NCBI GenBank assembly: GCA_001766655.1
Contig: MJCC01000006.1
Span: 710,283-774,282 of the forward strand
Direction of reading: 5' to 3'
DNA length: 64,000 bases
From: Phytomonas francai
Taxonomy: Eukaryota > Euglenozoa > Kinetoplastea > Trypanosomatida > Trypanosomatidae
This document shows, in pieces, positions 37,164 to 46,456 of the stretch (position 1 is the first letter of the stretch; every line of letters starts with the position of its first letter). The position numbers were made by a program, and so were the translations under genes. The notes under the pieces are model-generated. The model was not told where the DNA came from. It was given only the letters and a program-made list of their open reading frames with translations, and ran no database searches.

Positions 37164-39503
37164 ATGCCACTGGAAACGATTAACCTGTCACTCTCGAGAC
37201 CTGACGGTAAGGGAGGCGGCAAGGATGGTGGCGGTGATAGGAAGGGGGCGTCCGTTGGAAAGGACGGGGGCTTCCAGGCGACTCCTGAGGAGCTAGACGC
37301 TATCCGAGAGAAGATAAAGGATCCTGTCTTCGCTAAGCTAATGCACGAATATATGGAGTCCCTGAGTGATCCCGAGACCTTACGCGAGGAGGAGGCCTAC
37401 CTGGAGCAGGCAGAGCGTGAGGCCAAAAGCGGCGGGGACTTTAGTTTCGAATTTATTTTTCCGCGCCCTGGGTTTGTCGTGGAGCTTCTCAATCCCACGA
37501 CGAGGATTATTTCTGCATCGGATGCGAAAAAATTCGCCCCGATGGTGGGTGGGGCGGTCAGCACTCTAAGGGACGTTCGAAGCTTTGTGAATATGTGTTC
37601 GAGCGAGAAGGTTCCGGTGTACCGTGAGGAGCCGACGGGTGACCGTATGGGGAGCAATTGGCAGGTACCGGTCTCCGTTTCTCAAAAGAGAATCGAATTA
37701 TTCAGCGGCGCGATGAAGGGGACGAAAGAGATGGACGGGAAGCCAAGCAAGGGAGAGAATAGTAAGGCTGCCGATGCCCATAACGGATGGTGCTACGTGT
37801 ACGACGCCGTCTTCCACCCCCAGACCCTCTCGCTCGCGGACCGAAGCAATCGGTTCCTATGTTTTCTTGTCGAGATAGCGGTCGAGCACATCAACAGCGG
37901 CTATCACGAGTCAAACGGATTTGAGTTCACGCGACTGTCGAGCACTGTCGCTACGGTGGTCGGTACGCTGAAGAATCAAACCATACGGACAAAGGATAAT
38001 AAGGGTGCTTCGTTGTTTGAAGCCCGCCGAGACGCCCCTCTGCTGACGCGGCCCACCGCTCAGTTGCAGGAGGTTGATGCGGGGGTGGGTCCCTGTTTTC
38101 CCGCTGTCAGCCCGGCGTCATCGCCGTCTGAAGGCCGCGGCGAGGCACCTGCGCGCAGGCAGCTTGACGATTTCTCCAATGCCGAGGGGCGGCCCGAGGG
38201 CAAGGCAGCGGCGGATGCGAAGCCTTTGCTGCCACCGCATAGTATTCTTCACCGCGGCCACATCGACTTGACGGATGCTTGGTCCTGGAAGGTCGTTGAC
38301 AAGCGCATTGGCGTGCCGGAGGAGCTGGTCGTAAAGCTGACGTTTGACGGCGTGCACAGTGCGTCAGGGTTGGATATCAGCATCACCGAGGATGGTGGTG
38401 CTGTGCGCATCGACAAGACCGCCGCCCAGAGTCGGTACGAAGGCTTACTGGTGCTGCCGTTTACCGTGAGGGGAACTCCTGTGAGTGCTCGTTTCGACCG
38501 CGCAACGCACGTACTGACCCTTGTTCTTGGCGTCATCCCGCCTGTCCCGTCCGAGCAGTCGGTTGCGGCCGCCGAGGAGGTTAGACAACGTTACATGGCA
38601 GTCGGGAAGCCAGACGCGTCTTTCTCGGTTGCTCATGGCGGCGATGACGGTGGGGTTGGGGTACCAGCCAATGGGAAGACCACAGGGGTCGCGGCTGCGG
38701 ACACCAGCAGTGGGACTGGGGAGGCGATGGGGCACGCAGACGGGGGCTCCGACAATCCCCAAGGCGTAGGATACCCCGCTGGGGCGACAGTGATTGCGCC
38801 GGAACCAGCATCGGTGGACACGTCGGGGACGGAATGCCTGCAGGGCGCTGCCCCCCATGGCAACGATAGGGATGGGGCGATCGCCGCGATCGAGCCGACG
38901 CCCGCAGGGTCGCAGCCACTGCCCCACCCTCCGCCGCCGCTTGCTGATGCCACGCCCGTCGGTGAGCCCGCACCAGTTCCGGAAGGGCAAGGTGACGTGT
39001 TTCAGCATTTCGACAACAGTTCGCGCGCGCAGATGGCACTGGCAAAGGTCATGGAAGCTCGGCGGGCTCGCGAGGCGGCTGCCAGGGCCGCAGCTGAGAT
39101 CACCCACGACGAGGGCGGTGAGGGCGCTGCAACGGACGGCGCGGAGGGTGGAACTGGTTTTGTCCAGGACGAAGGAGCGGATACGCAGCGTGAGGGCTCG
39201 ACTGCTCCTGAGAGAAAGACATGCAGCGTGTTGGGCGTCGGGAGTGTGCCTGAGGAGAGCGAAGCGGCGGCGTTGGCGGCACAGCAGGATGCGTGGGTGC
39301 GGAAACTGGAAGAGCAGATGGCGGCGGTGACCGCCAAAGAGGCCGAGGAGGTCGAGACAACTGCCTTAAAGGTACAACGCGATGCGCAGCGTTCCAAGAA
39401 GCGGCTAGAGAAACTGATGGAGTTGGAGGAGATGGAGCGACGGGTGCACCAGAAGGTGAAGGCTATACCGTTGAAGAACCGGCACATTTTTTCCATTGAC
39501 TAA
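37164..39503 (+). CDS. PIH1-domain protein, Kintoun/DNAAF2-like axonemal dynein assembly factor
   Basis: Co-chaperone type expected to work with HSP90 in the cytoplasm to preassemble flagellar dyneins. From the first ATG it has 779 residues; a GTG 30 bases upstream is not a plausible start. About 90-290 form a PIH1 domain: FVNMCSSEKVPVYRE, VPVSVSQKR, and YVYDAVFHPQTLSLADRSN, close to the family's VFHPDTL motif. About 375-470 look like a CS/alpha-crystallin-type domain (EELVVKLTFDGVHS through FDRATHVLTLVLGV). The remaining third is Gly/Ala-rich and then a Glu/Arg coiled coil (about 690-779). PIH1 plus CS plus a long tail and a length near 800 match Kintoun better than the shorter PIH1D proteins. 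Confidence 0.82.
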   Translation: MPLETINLSLSRPDGKGGGKDGGGDRKGASVGKDGGFQATPEELDAIREKIKDPVFAKLMHEYMESLSDPETLREEEAYLEQAEREAKSGGDFSFEFIFPRPGFVVELLNPTTRIISASDAKKFAPMVGGAVSTLRDVRSFVNMCSSEKVPVYREEPTGDRMGSNWQVPVSVSQKRIELFSGAMKGTKEMDGKPSKGENSKAADAHNGWCYVYDAVFHPQTLSLADRSNRFLCFLVEIAVEHINSGYHESNGFEFTRLSSTVATVVGTLKNQTIRTKDNKGASLFEARRDAPLLTRPTAQLQEVDAGVGPCFPAVSPASSPSEGRGEAPARRQLDDFSNAEGRPEGKAAADAKPLLPPHSILHRGHIDLTDAWSWKVVDKRIGVPEELVVKLTFDGVHSASGLDISITEDGGAVRIDKTAAQSRYEGLLVLPFTVRGTPVSARFDRATHVLTLVLGVIPPVPSEQSVAAAEEVRQRYMAVGKPDASFSVAHGGDDGGVGVPANGKTTGVAAADTSSGTGEAMGHADGGSDNPQGVGYPAGATVIAPEPASVDTSGTECLQGAAPHGNDRDGAIAAIEPTPAGSQPLPHPPPPLADATPVGEPAPVPEGQGDVFQHFDNSSRAQMALAKVMEARRAREAAARAAAEITHDEGGEGAATDGAEGGTGFVQDEGADTQREGSTAPERKTCSVLGVGSVPEESEAAALAAQQDAWVRKLEEQMAAVTAKEAEEVETTALKVQRDAQRSKKRLEKLMELEEMERRVHQKVKAIPLKNRHIFSID

Positions 39504-40035
39504 GGGACGTTTCTACTCGTAAAAGACAGCCTCTTTGTAGGGTGGAAAGCTCCGAATTGGTATGTGCACGACCACATGCCAAACCCCATCTTTTAGGTGG
39601 AGGAGGCCAGGTTTGATCGAAGGCTTGGCTATATGCCGATCGTCTAAATACAGCTTTTAAATTTGCCCACCGATGTAATTATGGTGCGTAGAGGCACCAC
39701 TACCAGCCGGTACACGAATACCTCAGCCCAAGTGTGAATCAATGTACATGTGTGCCTCCTTTCCTTTAGGTGTACGCCTTGTTGGCTAGGAGGCCTCTTA
39801 ATCATTTCGGCTGTGAAAGAGTACACCCAAATCATGTCCCGCGTCTTTTCGCGTCGCGTTCCTTTGTCTATTTATGTGATTACCATTGGGTTGAGGGTAA
39901 TAACACTTTGTTTGACGCCTTTCTGTTTTTCTTCTCCCCATTAGGTGTTGTGAGGGATCTATATACTTCCCATAGCCTTTTTTATCTTAGAGGTACCGAA
40001 GAAAGGGGCGCAGGTACAGCGGGCGATAGAGCGCG
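39504..40035 (+). other. Spacer PIH1 gene-TRF-like gene, with acceptor
   Basis: No gene seen. The tract TTTCTGTTTTTCTTCTCCCC at 39920-39939 ends in ATTAG with AG at 39943-39944, a strong acceptor; the first in-frame ATG of the next gene is 92 bases further on. Confidence 0.55.
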
Positions 40036-42234
40036 ATGGATATTCAATATTTCGATGCCCTTCACCGCATTTTGCTGAGTCACTTACAGCGCGGCAACGC
40101 AATGGCGGTGCTTGCGATCATTGCGCAGCCTCAGGTCCATGAGAATCCCCTTTTCTGGCGTACTTGCACTTACCCAGAGGGACTTGTGGCTGCGATGATC
40201 AATGCCTCGGGTTTAGAAGCCTGCCATACCCCACCGGACTACGCCAGGCAGGGCAGGAAGGAGTCGCTGGTCACGCCTCCACGGCCGTGCATCCCTTCAG
40301 AGGATGCAGTGGGGGGAAGTAGCGGTGCGGGGAAGGATGTGAGCGGGGACGGAGTGTGCAGCATGGCTGGATCAATTCAAAACCCCATCACCCCATCAGA
40401 GCTTTATATAATGCTGCGGTGGTGCTTGCGAGCGAACTTGTTGCGAATTAAGGAATCTCGCAGCGGCCATCCCATGACCCGAGGAGGTGGGCATGACACA
40501 GTGAAGGGCGATGTCGTACTGGAGGGGGTGACCTTGCAGGGGGCGCTGGGACCTCAATCACCAGGTGGCTCTCGCAGGAGCGGGAGTGGCCACTCCAAGA
40601 GGGGGGTTACTGGGGCACGTAGCCAGGCTCTCCTTGAAGGTGACTCAGGCGCCATCATACTGCACACGCTGCTCAGCCAGATTTTGGCTCAGATGGAGCG
40701 CCCACTACACCAACGGGAACACGTGCAGCGTGGGGACACTACGCGCGAGTCGTCGCGTCGAACACCGACGAAGGGGGGCCGACGCCGCGAGTGTCAGGAC
40801 AACCGTGAGGGCGATGTGTGTGGGAGCGAGGGGAGCGATCTGATGCCGGACCTGCGTATGCTATCAAATCTTTTGCAGGTCAACTGTTCACACATGACAT
40901 ATCGAAACCCACTGCAGTCGGTACTAGTTCCTTCGGAGGGGTGTTTGCAAGCTGATGATGAGGGCACAGGGGGCCGGGGACCGAGCGGTGCGGAGCCGTG
41001 CGTTGTGGTGAGGCAGGATGTTCGATTAGACAGCACGACTGGGGCCGCTTCTTCTGGTGCACCGCCGGCGCAGAGGAAGCGGATGAACATGGTAGACGTT
41101 GTAGCACCCACCGTGGAGCTCCGCAAAAGAGCCCGATGCCCTGAAGACGACCGTTGCGCGGTGGAGGGCTCAACCACCTTGCTTCCCTTACAGAAACAAG
41201 GGCCCGCAGACGCTGGTCTGGACACCACCGCGGGCCCCGATGCAACGACGAGCGCGTCTGAGCGCTGCCCTATTTCTCAGAAACCTCAGAAGGGTACTGA
41301 AGTCCCCCCTCAGCCTGGCGCGCAGGGTGGCCTCACTCGGATGTCGCAGCAGATTGCGGAGACAAAAAGCGACACATCTCAGCAGCCCTGTGGGGTTAGC
41401 GCTCTCTTTGAGCTCCTGGAAAGGTCTGTGGCGGAGGGGGATGCCCTGCAAGTGCTTCAGCGTGTGGCCGCTGTTCCGGGCACGGCGCGAGTGGCCGAGA
41501 ACTTCGACTCGGTGGGTGATCATCCCGTCCATTCGCGGTCCCCGGTTGCGCGTGCGGTGGAAAAACAGCGGCCCTCGATGGCATTGGGGCCTTCTCAGCC
41601 TCCTGTGGCGCCCCCAGCTTGGTCGCAGCGGCGGGAGACTTCGGAGCCATTCGCGAGCAGCGGATCCGTCTTAACTGCCTGCCACGACGGCACCACTGCC
41701 TCTGCTCTCCCTGTTATTGACTCGAGAGGTGAGGACAGCCAGTGTGGAAGGACTGATGAGGGGTCGGCACCACCGCGCGCGCCGCGAGTGCTCGTACGGC
41801 AACCGGCAACTCGCGAAGAGAGGGTCGCCGCTGCGATTCGGGCTTTTGATGAGTTTGACAGCACAGCAGTTTACGAGAGGGACGAGGGGGATGGGCGTGC
41901 CACCACAGGGCATCCACAACACACTGCCTCATCGCCACAGCCGGGAACGATCAAGCGCCGCAGACGCTTTACTCCCGAAGAGGATGATGCCATTATCCAG
42001 GGCGTGAAGAGCTTTGACTATCAGGGTTCCACGCGTTTTCAATACATATTTCGTGCTTTCCGGGATGTTTGGCAGCCCGGGCGCACGCCAACGCATTTGT
42101 ACGACCACTGGCGAGATTCACTGCACAAGCGGGTCTTGCAAGGGGCGACAGCGGGCTTTGGGCTCACTGGGCGAGGCCCCGTCACAAAGGGTGCGCCCGT
42201 GTCACCTGTGAGTTCCGAGATTGAAGAAATCTAA
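40036..42234 (+). CDS. TRF: Myb/SANT-domain protein, probable TTAGGG-repeat-binding factor
   Basis: 732 residues. Only the C-terminus carries a recognisable DNA-binding module: a Myb/SANT-type domain at about 640-705 beginning RRRRFTPEEDDAIIQGVKSF and ending LYDHWRDSLHKR, where DHWRDSL takes the place of the telobox VDxKWRN-type third helix. The N-terminal 60 residues are helical (MDIQYFDALHRILLSHLQ) and could be a dimerisation region as in TRF proteins. The rest is long, polar and low in complexity. One C-terminal Myb domain, large size and position before the 2-oxoglutarate carrier fit the trypanosomatid TRF as I remember it. Another Myb-type transcription or chromatin factor is the alternative. 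Confidence 0.65.
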   Translation: MDIQYFDALHRILLSHLQRGNAMAVLAIIAQPQVHENPLFWRTCTYPEGLVAAMINASGLEACHTPPDYARQGRKESLVTPPRPCIPSEDAVGGSSGAGKDVSGDGVCSMAGSIQNPITPSELYIMLRWCLRANLLRIKESRSGHPMTRGGGHDTVKGDVVLEGVTLQGALGPQSPGGSRRSGSGHSKRGVTGARSQALLEGDSGAIILHTLLSQILAQMERPLHQREHVQRGDTTRESSRRTPTKGGRRRECQDNREGDVCGSEGSDLMPDLRMLSNLLQVNCSHMTYRNPLQSVLVPSEGCLQADDEGTGGRGPSGAEPCVVVRQDVRLDSTTGAASSGAPPAQRKRMNMVDVVAPTVELRKRARCPEDDRCAVEGSTTLLPLQKQGPADAGLDTTAGPDATTSASERCPISQKPQKGTEVPPQPGAQGGLTRMSQQIAETKSDTSQQPCGVSALFELLERSVAEGDALQVLQRVAAVPGTARVAENFDSVGDHPVHSRSPVARAVEKQRPSMALGPSQPPVAPPAWSQRRETSEPFASSGSVLTACHDGTTASALPVIDSRGEDSQCGRTDEGSAPPRAPRVLVRQPATREERVAAAIRAFDEFDSTAVYERDEGDGRATTGHPQHTASSPQPGTIKRRRRFTPEEDDAIIQGVKSFDYQGSTRFQYIFRAFRDVWQPGRTPTHLYDHWRDSLHKRVLQGATAGFGLTGRGPVTKGAPVSPVSSEIEEI

Positions 42235-42705
42235 GACATCGTTCATTTTGCAAGTAAAAGAGGTTGTCACGACGCAAGCATTATGCAGCGTGTTCCACCA
42301 AAATGGCTCCCCTCCCTTCCCAGATTTATCTTTTCCATCTCAAATACGTTTGAACATTTCACTCCCTCTTGATGTAGGCTATTTGTTAAGAGAGTACCCT
42401 GAAGTAGGATAGGGCTTGGCGCCGTCTTCCCCTTTACCTCTTGATGGGAAGGGAAAAGAAGGTCTTTTGCGGCGATTGCCTCCCGGCTAAAATATTCTTT
42501 ATTCTAGCCGTGTATGTATGTCTAGCGCTCTGGTTATCTCAGCAGCTGGTAGTTACTTTAATTTCCTTTTTCACCTTTTAGTTTTTTTTTTTTTGATTTT
42601 CAGTCGAGTGAGATATCATTTATATCGAATTTAGATTGAACATATTCAAGTGTTGTCATATCCATTCATCTATTTTCACCACACCGAAGGTATTTCAAAA
42701 GAAGA
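42235..42705 (+). other. Spacer TRF-carrier, with acceptor
   Basis: No gene seen. Two long pyrimidine tracts (42561-42580 and 42582-42600) end in TTTTCAG with AG at 42602-42603, a strong acceptor about 100 bases before the carrier ATG. Confidence 0.5.
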
Positions 42706-43659
42706 ATGTCTGACGTAAAAACCATACACGCCTCAAAAGTGACCATCCCACAATGGCAGACCTTGGCAGTCTCCGGATTCGCTGGGATGTTCGCGTGGTG
42801 CTTTGCTCACCCATTCGAGATGTGGAAGAACACATTAATGACGGCGCCAGAGGGGAAGAACGGGCAGATGGCGGCTTTCAGGGCCACCGCACAGAAGGGG
42901 TTCTATCGGGGCCTCTCGAGCGGGCTTGGGCGGCAGGTGGTGTACACCACGGGCCGTCTGGGATTTTACCCCACCTTTCGTGATACCTTGTTGAGGACAG
43001 AGGTCTCTCTGGGCCTGAAGCAGTCAGCGGACCCAGCGAAGGCTAACATCCTGGATCGCGCACTGGCGGGTGCTGGTGCGGGAGTCTTCGCATCTTTTCT
43101 TTCCTCGCCGGTGGAGGTGTGCATGGTGCTGCAGACCACCACTGCGTCGCAGAAGAAGATGTCCATTCTCGGCGCCGCCGGGAGGGTCTGGGCGGGCAGT
43201 GGCTTCAAGGGTTTCTGGTTTGGTTTTGGTGCGCTGGGTTCGCGTGCCGCCCTTGTGGGTGTTGCGCAGGTGGCCGTGCACGACCAGATCCTAACAAAGC
43301 TCCGTGGACGTAACCGTGCGCGCGAGGTGCCGCTCGACGACAACATCGTTGTGAATATCGCGAGTGTGCTCACTGCCTTTATTTATGGCATTTTCACCAT
43401 GCCTGTGGAGCTCGCGAGGGTGCGCATGTCGATGGAGGCTAAACTCGAAGCTGGTGTGGAGCGGCGCTACACGAACGCGATCCAGTGCATTGCCAAAACT
43501 GTACGTGAGGAAGGATTTTTGTCGATGTACAGCGCTTTCGGACCGTACTTTGCTCGTGCTGCATCACACACAGTGATTTGCTTCTTTGTTCTTGAGTACT
43601 TGACGCGGCGATTGAAGACTGCGAAGGCTGAGGCGGCGGGGTATAAATTGGTTCAGTGA
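42706..43659 (+). CDS. MCP12: Mitochondrial carrier, 2-oxoglutarate/malate type
   Basis: Inner-membrane exchanger of the SLC25 family, 317 residues, the standard length with three repeats of about 100. The PX(D/E)XX(K/R) signatures read PFEMWK in repeat 1, PVEVCM in repeat 2 (basic residue missing) and PVELAR in repeat 3. A missing basic residue at that point of repeat 2 is also a feature of the animal oxoglutarate carrier. The C-terminal ASHTVICFFVLEYLTRR follows the HTVLTFIFLEQ end of that carrier. It would exchange 2-oxoglutarate, malate and related dicarboxylates across the inner membrane. The symbol is taken from the T. brucei carrier that I remember next to TRF; this positional argument is unverified. 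Confidence 0.82.
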   Translation: MSDVKTIHASKVTIPQWQTLAVSGFAGMFAWCFAHPFEMWKNTLMTAPEGKNGQMAAFRATAQKGFYRGLSSGLGRQVVYTTGRLGFYPTFRDTLLRTEVSLGLKQSADPAKANILDRALAGAGAGVFASFLSSPVEVCMVLQTTTASQKKMSILGAAGRVWAGSGFKGFWFGFGALGSRAALVGVAQVAVHDQILTKLRGRNRAREVPLDDNIVVNIASVLTAFIYGIFTMPVELARVRMSMEAKLEAGVERRYTNAIQCIAKTVREEGFLSMYSAFGPYFARAASHTVICFFVLEYLTRRLKTAKAEAAGYKLVQ

Positions 43660-44011
43660 TCTTATGTAGTTAAGCGTAAAAGTTTATGAGATGCTGTTTC
43701 ACTGATTAGGAAAGTAAATCAAAAATCAATTAAGTAGGACATGATGGCTTTAGAACTCTAGATTTCTTTATTTTTACGTTCTATTTCCTTTCCTCCATGT
43801 TTTTTTTTTAATTTGGATACTACGATATTGCAAAATTATCTTTTTAAAGATTTACGATGATTTAATAAGTCAATAAGATTTAAGCAAAATTTCTAAAAGA
43901 TACCTTTTTGTTTTGTATGAAAAAGGCTATGATATTTTTTGGCATTTAATTCTGGTGCTCTCTTAATTTTTACTTTTCACCCCTCCTGAATTCATCTTTA
44001 TTCCATCATAA
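43660..44011 (+). other. Spacer carrier-NAA60-like gene
   Basis: Very AT-rich, no gene. A T/C-rich stretch at 43960-43985 precedes the next ATG; the acceptor is not clear. Confidence 0.35.
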
Positions 44012-45901
44012 ATGAATGTTAGCTGTTTTTTGCCCGAGTCTTGCTTGGATCTCGTAGTAGGAGATATGGCGTTTACCTTTCCTCAGATCATCCATCTTTC
44101 ACCCCACAGGGGTGGCAAACAATACGCCAACAACGCCTCCACTTTGTCGAGTCAGGATGGGCAAAATGAAATAAATAAGATGTACTCCTTCGATGTTGGA
44201 AATTGCACTCCCCAGTCTTCATCCTCTGGTCACATGAGCAGCTCAGATGCTGATATCATTCCAGTGAAGTTGCGTTGTGGCATCCGGCCGCACGAGTTGC
44301 ACACCATATGGCGTATTCATATGCAATCGTTTCCGATTGAGTACAGTCGGGACTACTATCGTTGGTTGTTAGGGCCCTCGTGTTTGAGCGTGCTCGCGCT
44401 GACCACACCCGAGGTGTTTCAGGCAATGCAGAGGTCACAGAATAGTGAGGGGGGGCGATCGCCGCAAAATGACGAGGTGGATGGTAGTTTGGTCTCCATA
44501 ACTCAGCTTAGCGTGAAACCGCTTTATCTCACAAACCTTCACGGTACTTGTGATCCAAAGGTTCAGAAAGTGCGTGCTGAAACCAACCAGATGATTTGTG
44601 AACTTGAAAGGGCAGAGGGGGGAAAGGAAACGGGAGGCACGACAGACACAGCCGAGCCGACTGATTTTAAGTATGATAGTGTGGCTGAAAAACGTCCTCT
44701 TTGTGATAAAGCGGGTAGTGAGGAAAACTACACAGTAGTAATTGGTTTAGCGGTTGGAGAGATTGGCTATGCGCGACACCAGAATGGGCGTCTGTTCACG
44801 AACCCCACATGCTACCTTTGCTCACTCGCCATCGATCCGGTTTTCCGTGGTCTCGGTCTTGGCGGCACACTACTCGACTGCTTCATTGACTACGTAACAA
44901 ATATGCCCCTGCGCGCCTCGTCATTTCTGCACCATGACGTCTCACGTATCGCGAAGATCTCAACATGGACCTCGTACGCTACCGAAAAACTCAGTAATGA
45001 ATCCTATTTGCAAAATGGTGGTAACACTAGTGTAAAGGCTGGGGGTGGTGCAAACTTCCCAGAGGAACTGGATAACGTGAGGGTATCCATAGAGGGGGGT
45101 GATAAGAAGAGGCGTAGGATAATAGAGGCCATTTTGAAGTACAAAGACTCATGGGATTTGTCTTGGTTTGGGATCCGAAGGATACTGCAAAAGGGGGCGG
45201 CCCAGGATGTCGCTTCTGATCAAGTTGTGTCCGACTCCTACACGATGGACTCTGAATTAGATACCCTTTTCCAAGAGTTTGTTCTCTCGGATGGAAATTG
45301 TGCGATACAGGACCGGGTCGTTCAGCGAGGTGTGCGGGAAGTTTGGTTACACTGCATTGCCAATGATCTTTTTCTTATGAGCTTTTACACTCAGCGTGGG
45401 TTTCAGTTGATGCGGACGCTCAAGCGTTTCTACGAAGTTGGCTCGCTATATTTTGACGCAAGCTTCCTCGTATATAGCACTGGGCTGTCTCTTCGCGGCA
45501 GGCCCCTCATGAATGGCAATTTCTCAGACAGAGAAAAGAATGGACAAAACATGGACAGCCGCAAACTTCAAGTTCATTATGAAGGAATTCAAAAGGTATC
45601 TCCCCCTCTAGAGGGCAGCAGAGACGACTCCATGCAAAACAATTCTTCTATTTTATCTGAAGGGACAGCGGGGTCGCCGCCCTTGTGGCTGACCCCGTCC
45701 GTCTACAAGGACGTCAGCCAAATAGAGTTGAAGTCACCAGAGAAGTGCCGGGAGGAGTGGAAGTTGCTGATATCCTTAACGGAAGGGTCGGCTACCGTAC
45801 GAGCACCCGAATCAAATGTAGTTCATGATTTTTTTTTTACCTGCAGCACGTTACTGGTAGTATTAACTGTGTCTTGGATGGTTTACAAAATCGTGGTCTG
45901 A
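44012..45901 (+). CDS. NAA60: NAA60-like N-alpha-acetyltransferase with C-terminal membrane anchor
   Basis: GNAT-family acetyltransferase of 629 residues. The fold is split by long insertions: FPIEYSRDYYRWLL near 110 matches the FPVEYPDSWYRD of animal NAA60. CYLCSLAIDPVFRGLGLGG (acetyl-CoA loop R279-G284) matches YILSLGVVKEFRKHGIGS. EVWLHCIANDLFLMSFYTQR matches IYLHVLTTNNTAINFYENR. The last 20 residues (STLLVVLTVSWMVYKIVV) form a hydrophobic tail-anchor segment. NAA60 is a Golgi-bound enzyme that acetylates N-termini of membrane proteins facing the cytosol. The length is more than twice that of the human enzyme (242) because of polar insertions (about 65 residues at 190-250 and about 140 residues at 305-445). 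Confidence 0.78.
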   Translation: MNVSCFLPESCLDLVVGDMAFTFPQIIHLSPHRGGKQYANNASTLSSQDGQNEINKMYSFDVGNCTPQSSSSGHMSSSDADIIPVKLRCGIRPHELHTIWRIHMQSFPIEYSRDYYRWLLGPSCLSVLALTTPEVFQAMQRSQNSEGGRSPQNDEVDGSLVSITQLSVKPLYLTNLHGTCDPKVQKVRAETNQMICELERAEGGKETGGTTDTAEPTDFKYDSVAEKRPLCDKAGSEENYTVVIGLAVGEIGYARHQNGRLFTNPTCYLCSLAIDPVFRGLGLGGTLLDCFIDYVTNMPLRASSFLHHDVSRIAKISTWTSYATEKLSNESYLQNGGNTSVKAGGGANFPEELDNVRVSIEGGDKKRRRIIEAILKYKDSWDLSWFGIRRILQKGAAQDVASDQVVSDSYTMDSELDTLFQEFVLSDGNCAIQDRVVQRGVREVWLHCIANDLFLMSFYTQRGFQLMRTLKRFYEVGSLYFDASFLVYSTGLSLRGRPLMNGNFSDREKNGQNMDSRKLQVHYEGIQKVSPPLEGSRDDSMQNNSSILSEGTAGSPPLWLTPSVYKDVSQIELKSPEKCREEWKLLISLTEGSATVRAPESNVVHDFFFTCSTLLVVLTVSWMVYKIVV

Positions 45902-46456
45902 CTCGAGCTCAAACACAGATAATTGCGCACTCATGGGTGGCAAATACAAACACAGACCTACTGCTTACTGTTTCAAAAGGCAATTTGTGGAAGAAGAGAC
46001 AATGTAGGCAAGTGTATTTTCTGAAGGGGGAAAATATTATTGAAAAATCGAAAATAGGTTTTCTCATTAAAAATTCAGAATTGTATTCAGCCACTTGTAT
46101 TTTAAATGTTCCACAGAAAACATTTCTCGAAGAGATTGTCACAGGGGCGCGTGCATTTTTTGAATTCTTTTTTATAAAGTAGATTTGCTTGCGTAAGAAC
46201 TGGAGGTTGAGATTCTGTACGTCAGTCCCCTGAACTTCGTCTTTGCCCTCTTTTCTATATGACCCATACTTTTTTTCATATTTACTTGGGTAAGTTAAAA
46301 GTATAGATAATTCAAGAGAGTACAAAATCGGCTCTTTTTTTCGGAGAGAAAAGAAACCTAATATTTTTCAGATAGTAGTAGGGATATTAAAAAAAAAACG
46401 AAACCGAGTACATCCGGTGCACTTAATTATTCCGTGTTAAGAAGAAGTGCTTATAC
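45902..46456 (+). other. Spacer NAA60-like gene-PCS-like gene
   Basis: AT-rich. A 102-residue open frame overlaps the end of the acetyltransferase gene (to 46182) but has no acceptor or domain and is taken as 3' UTR. T tracts and an A8-type run precede the next gene without a clear acceptor. Confidence 0.4.

Noticed and set aside
45874..46182. 102-residue frame overlapping the end of the NAA60-like gene
   Set aside because: It overlaps the acetyltransferase in another frame and has no acceptor; most likely 3' UTR.
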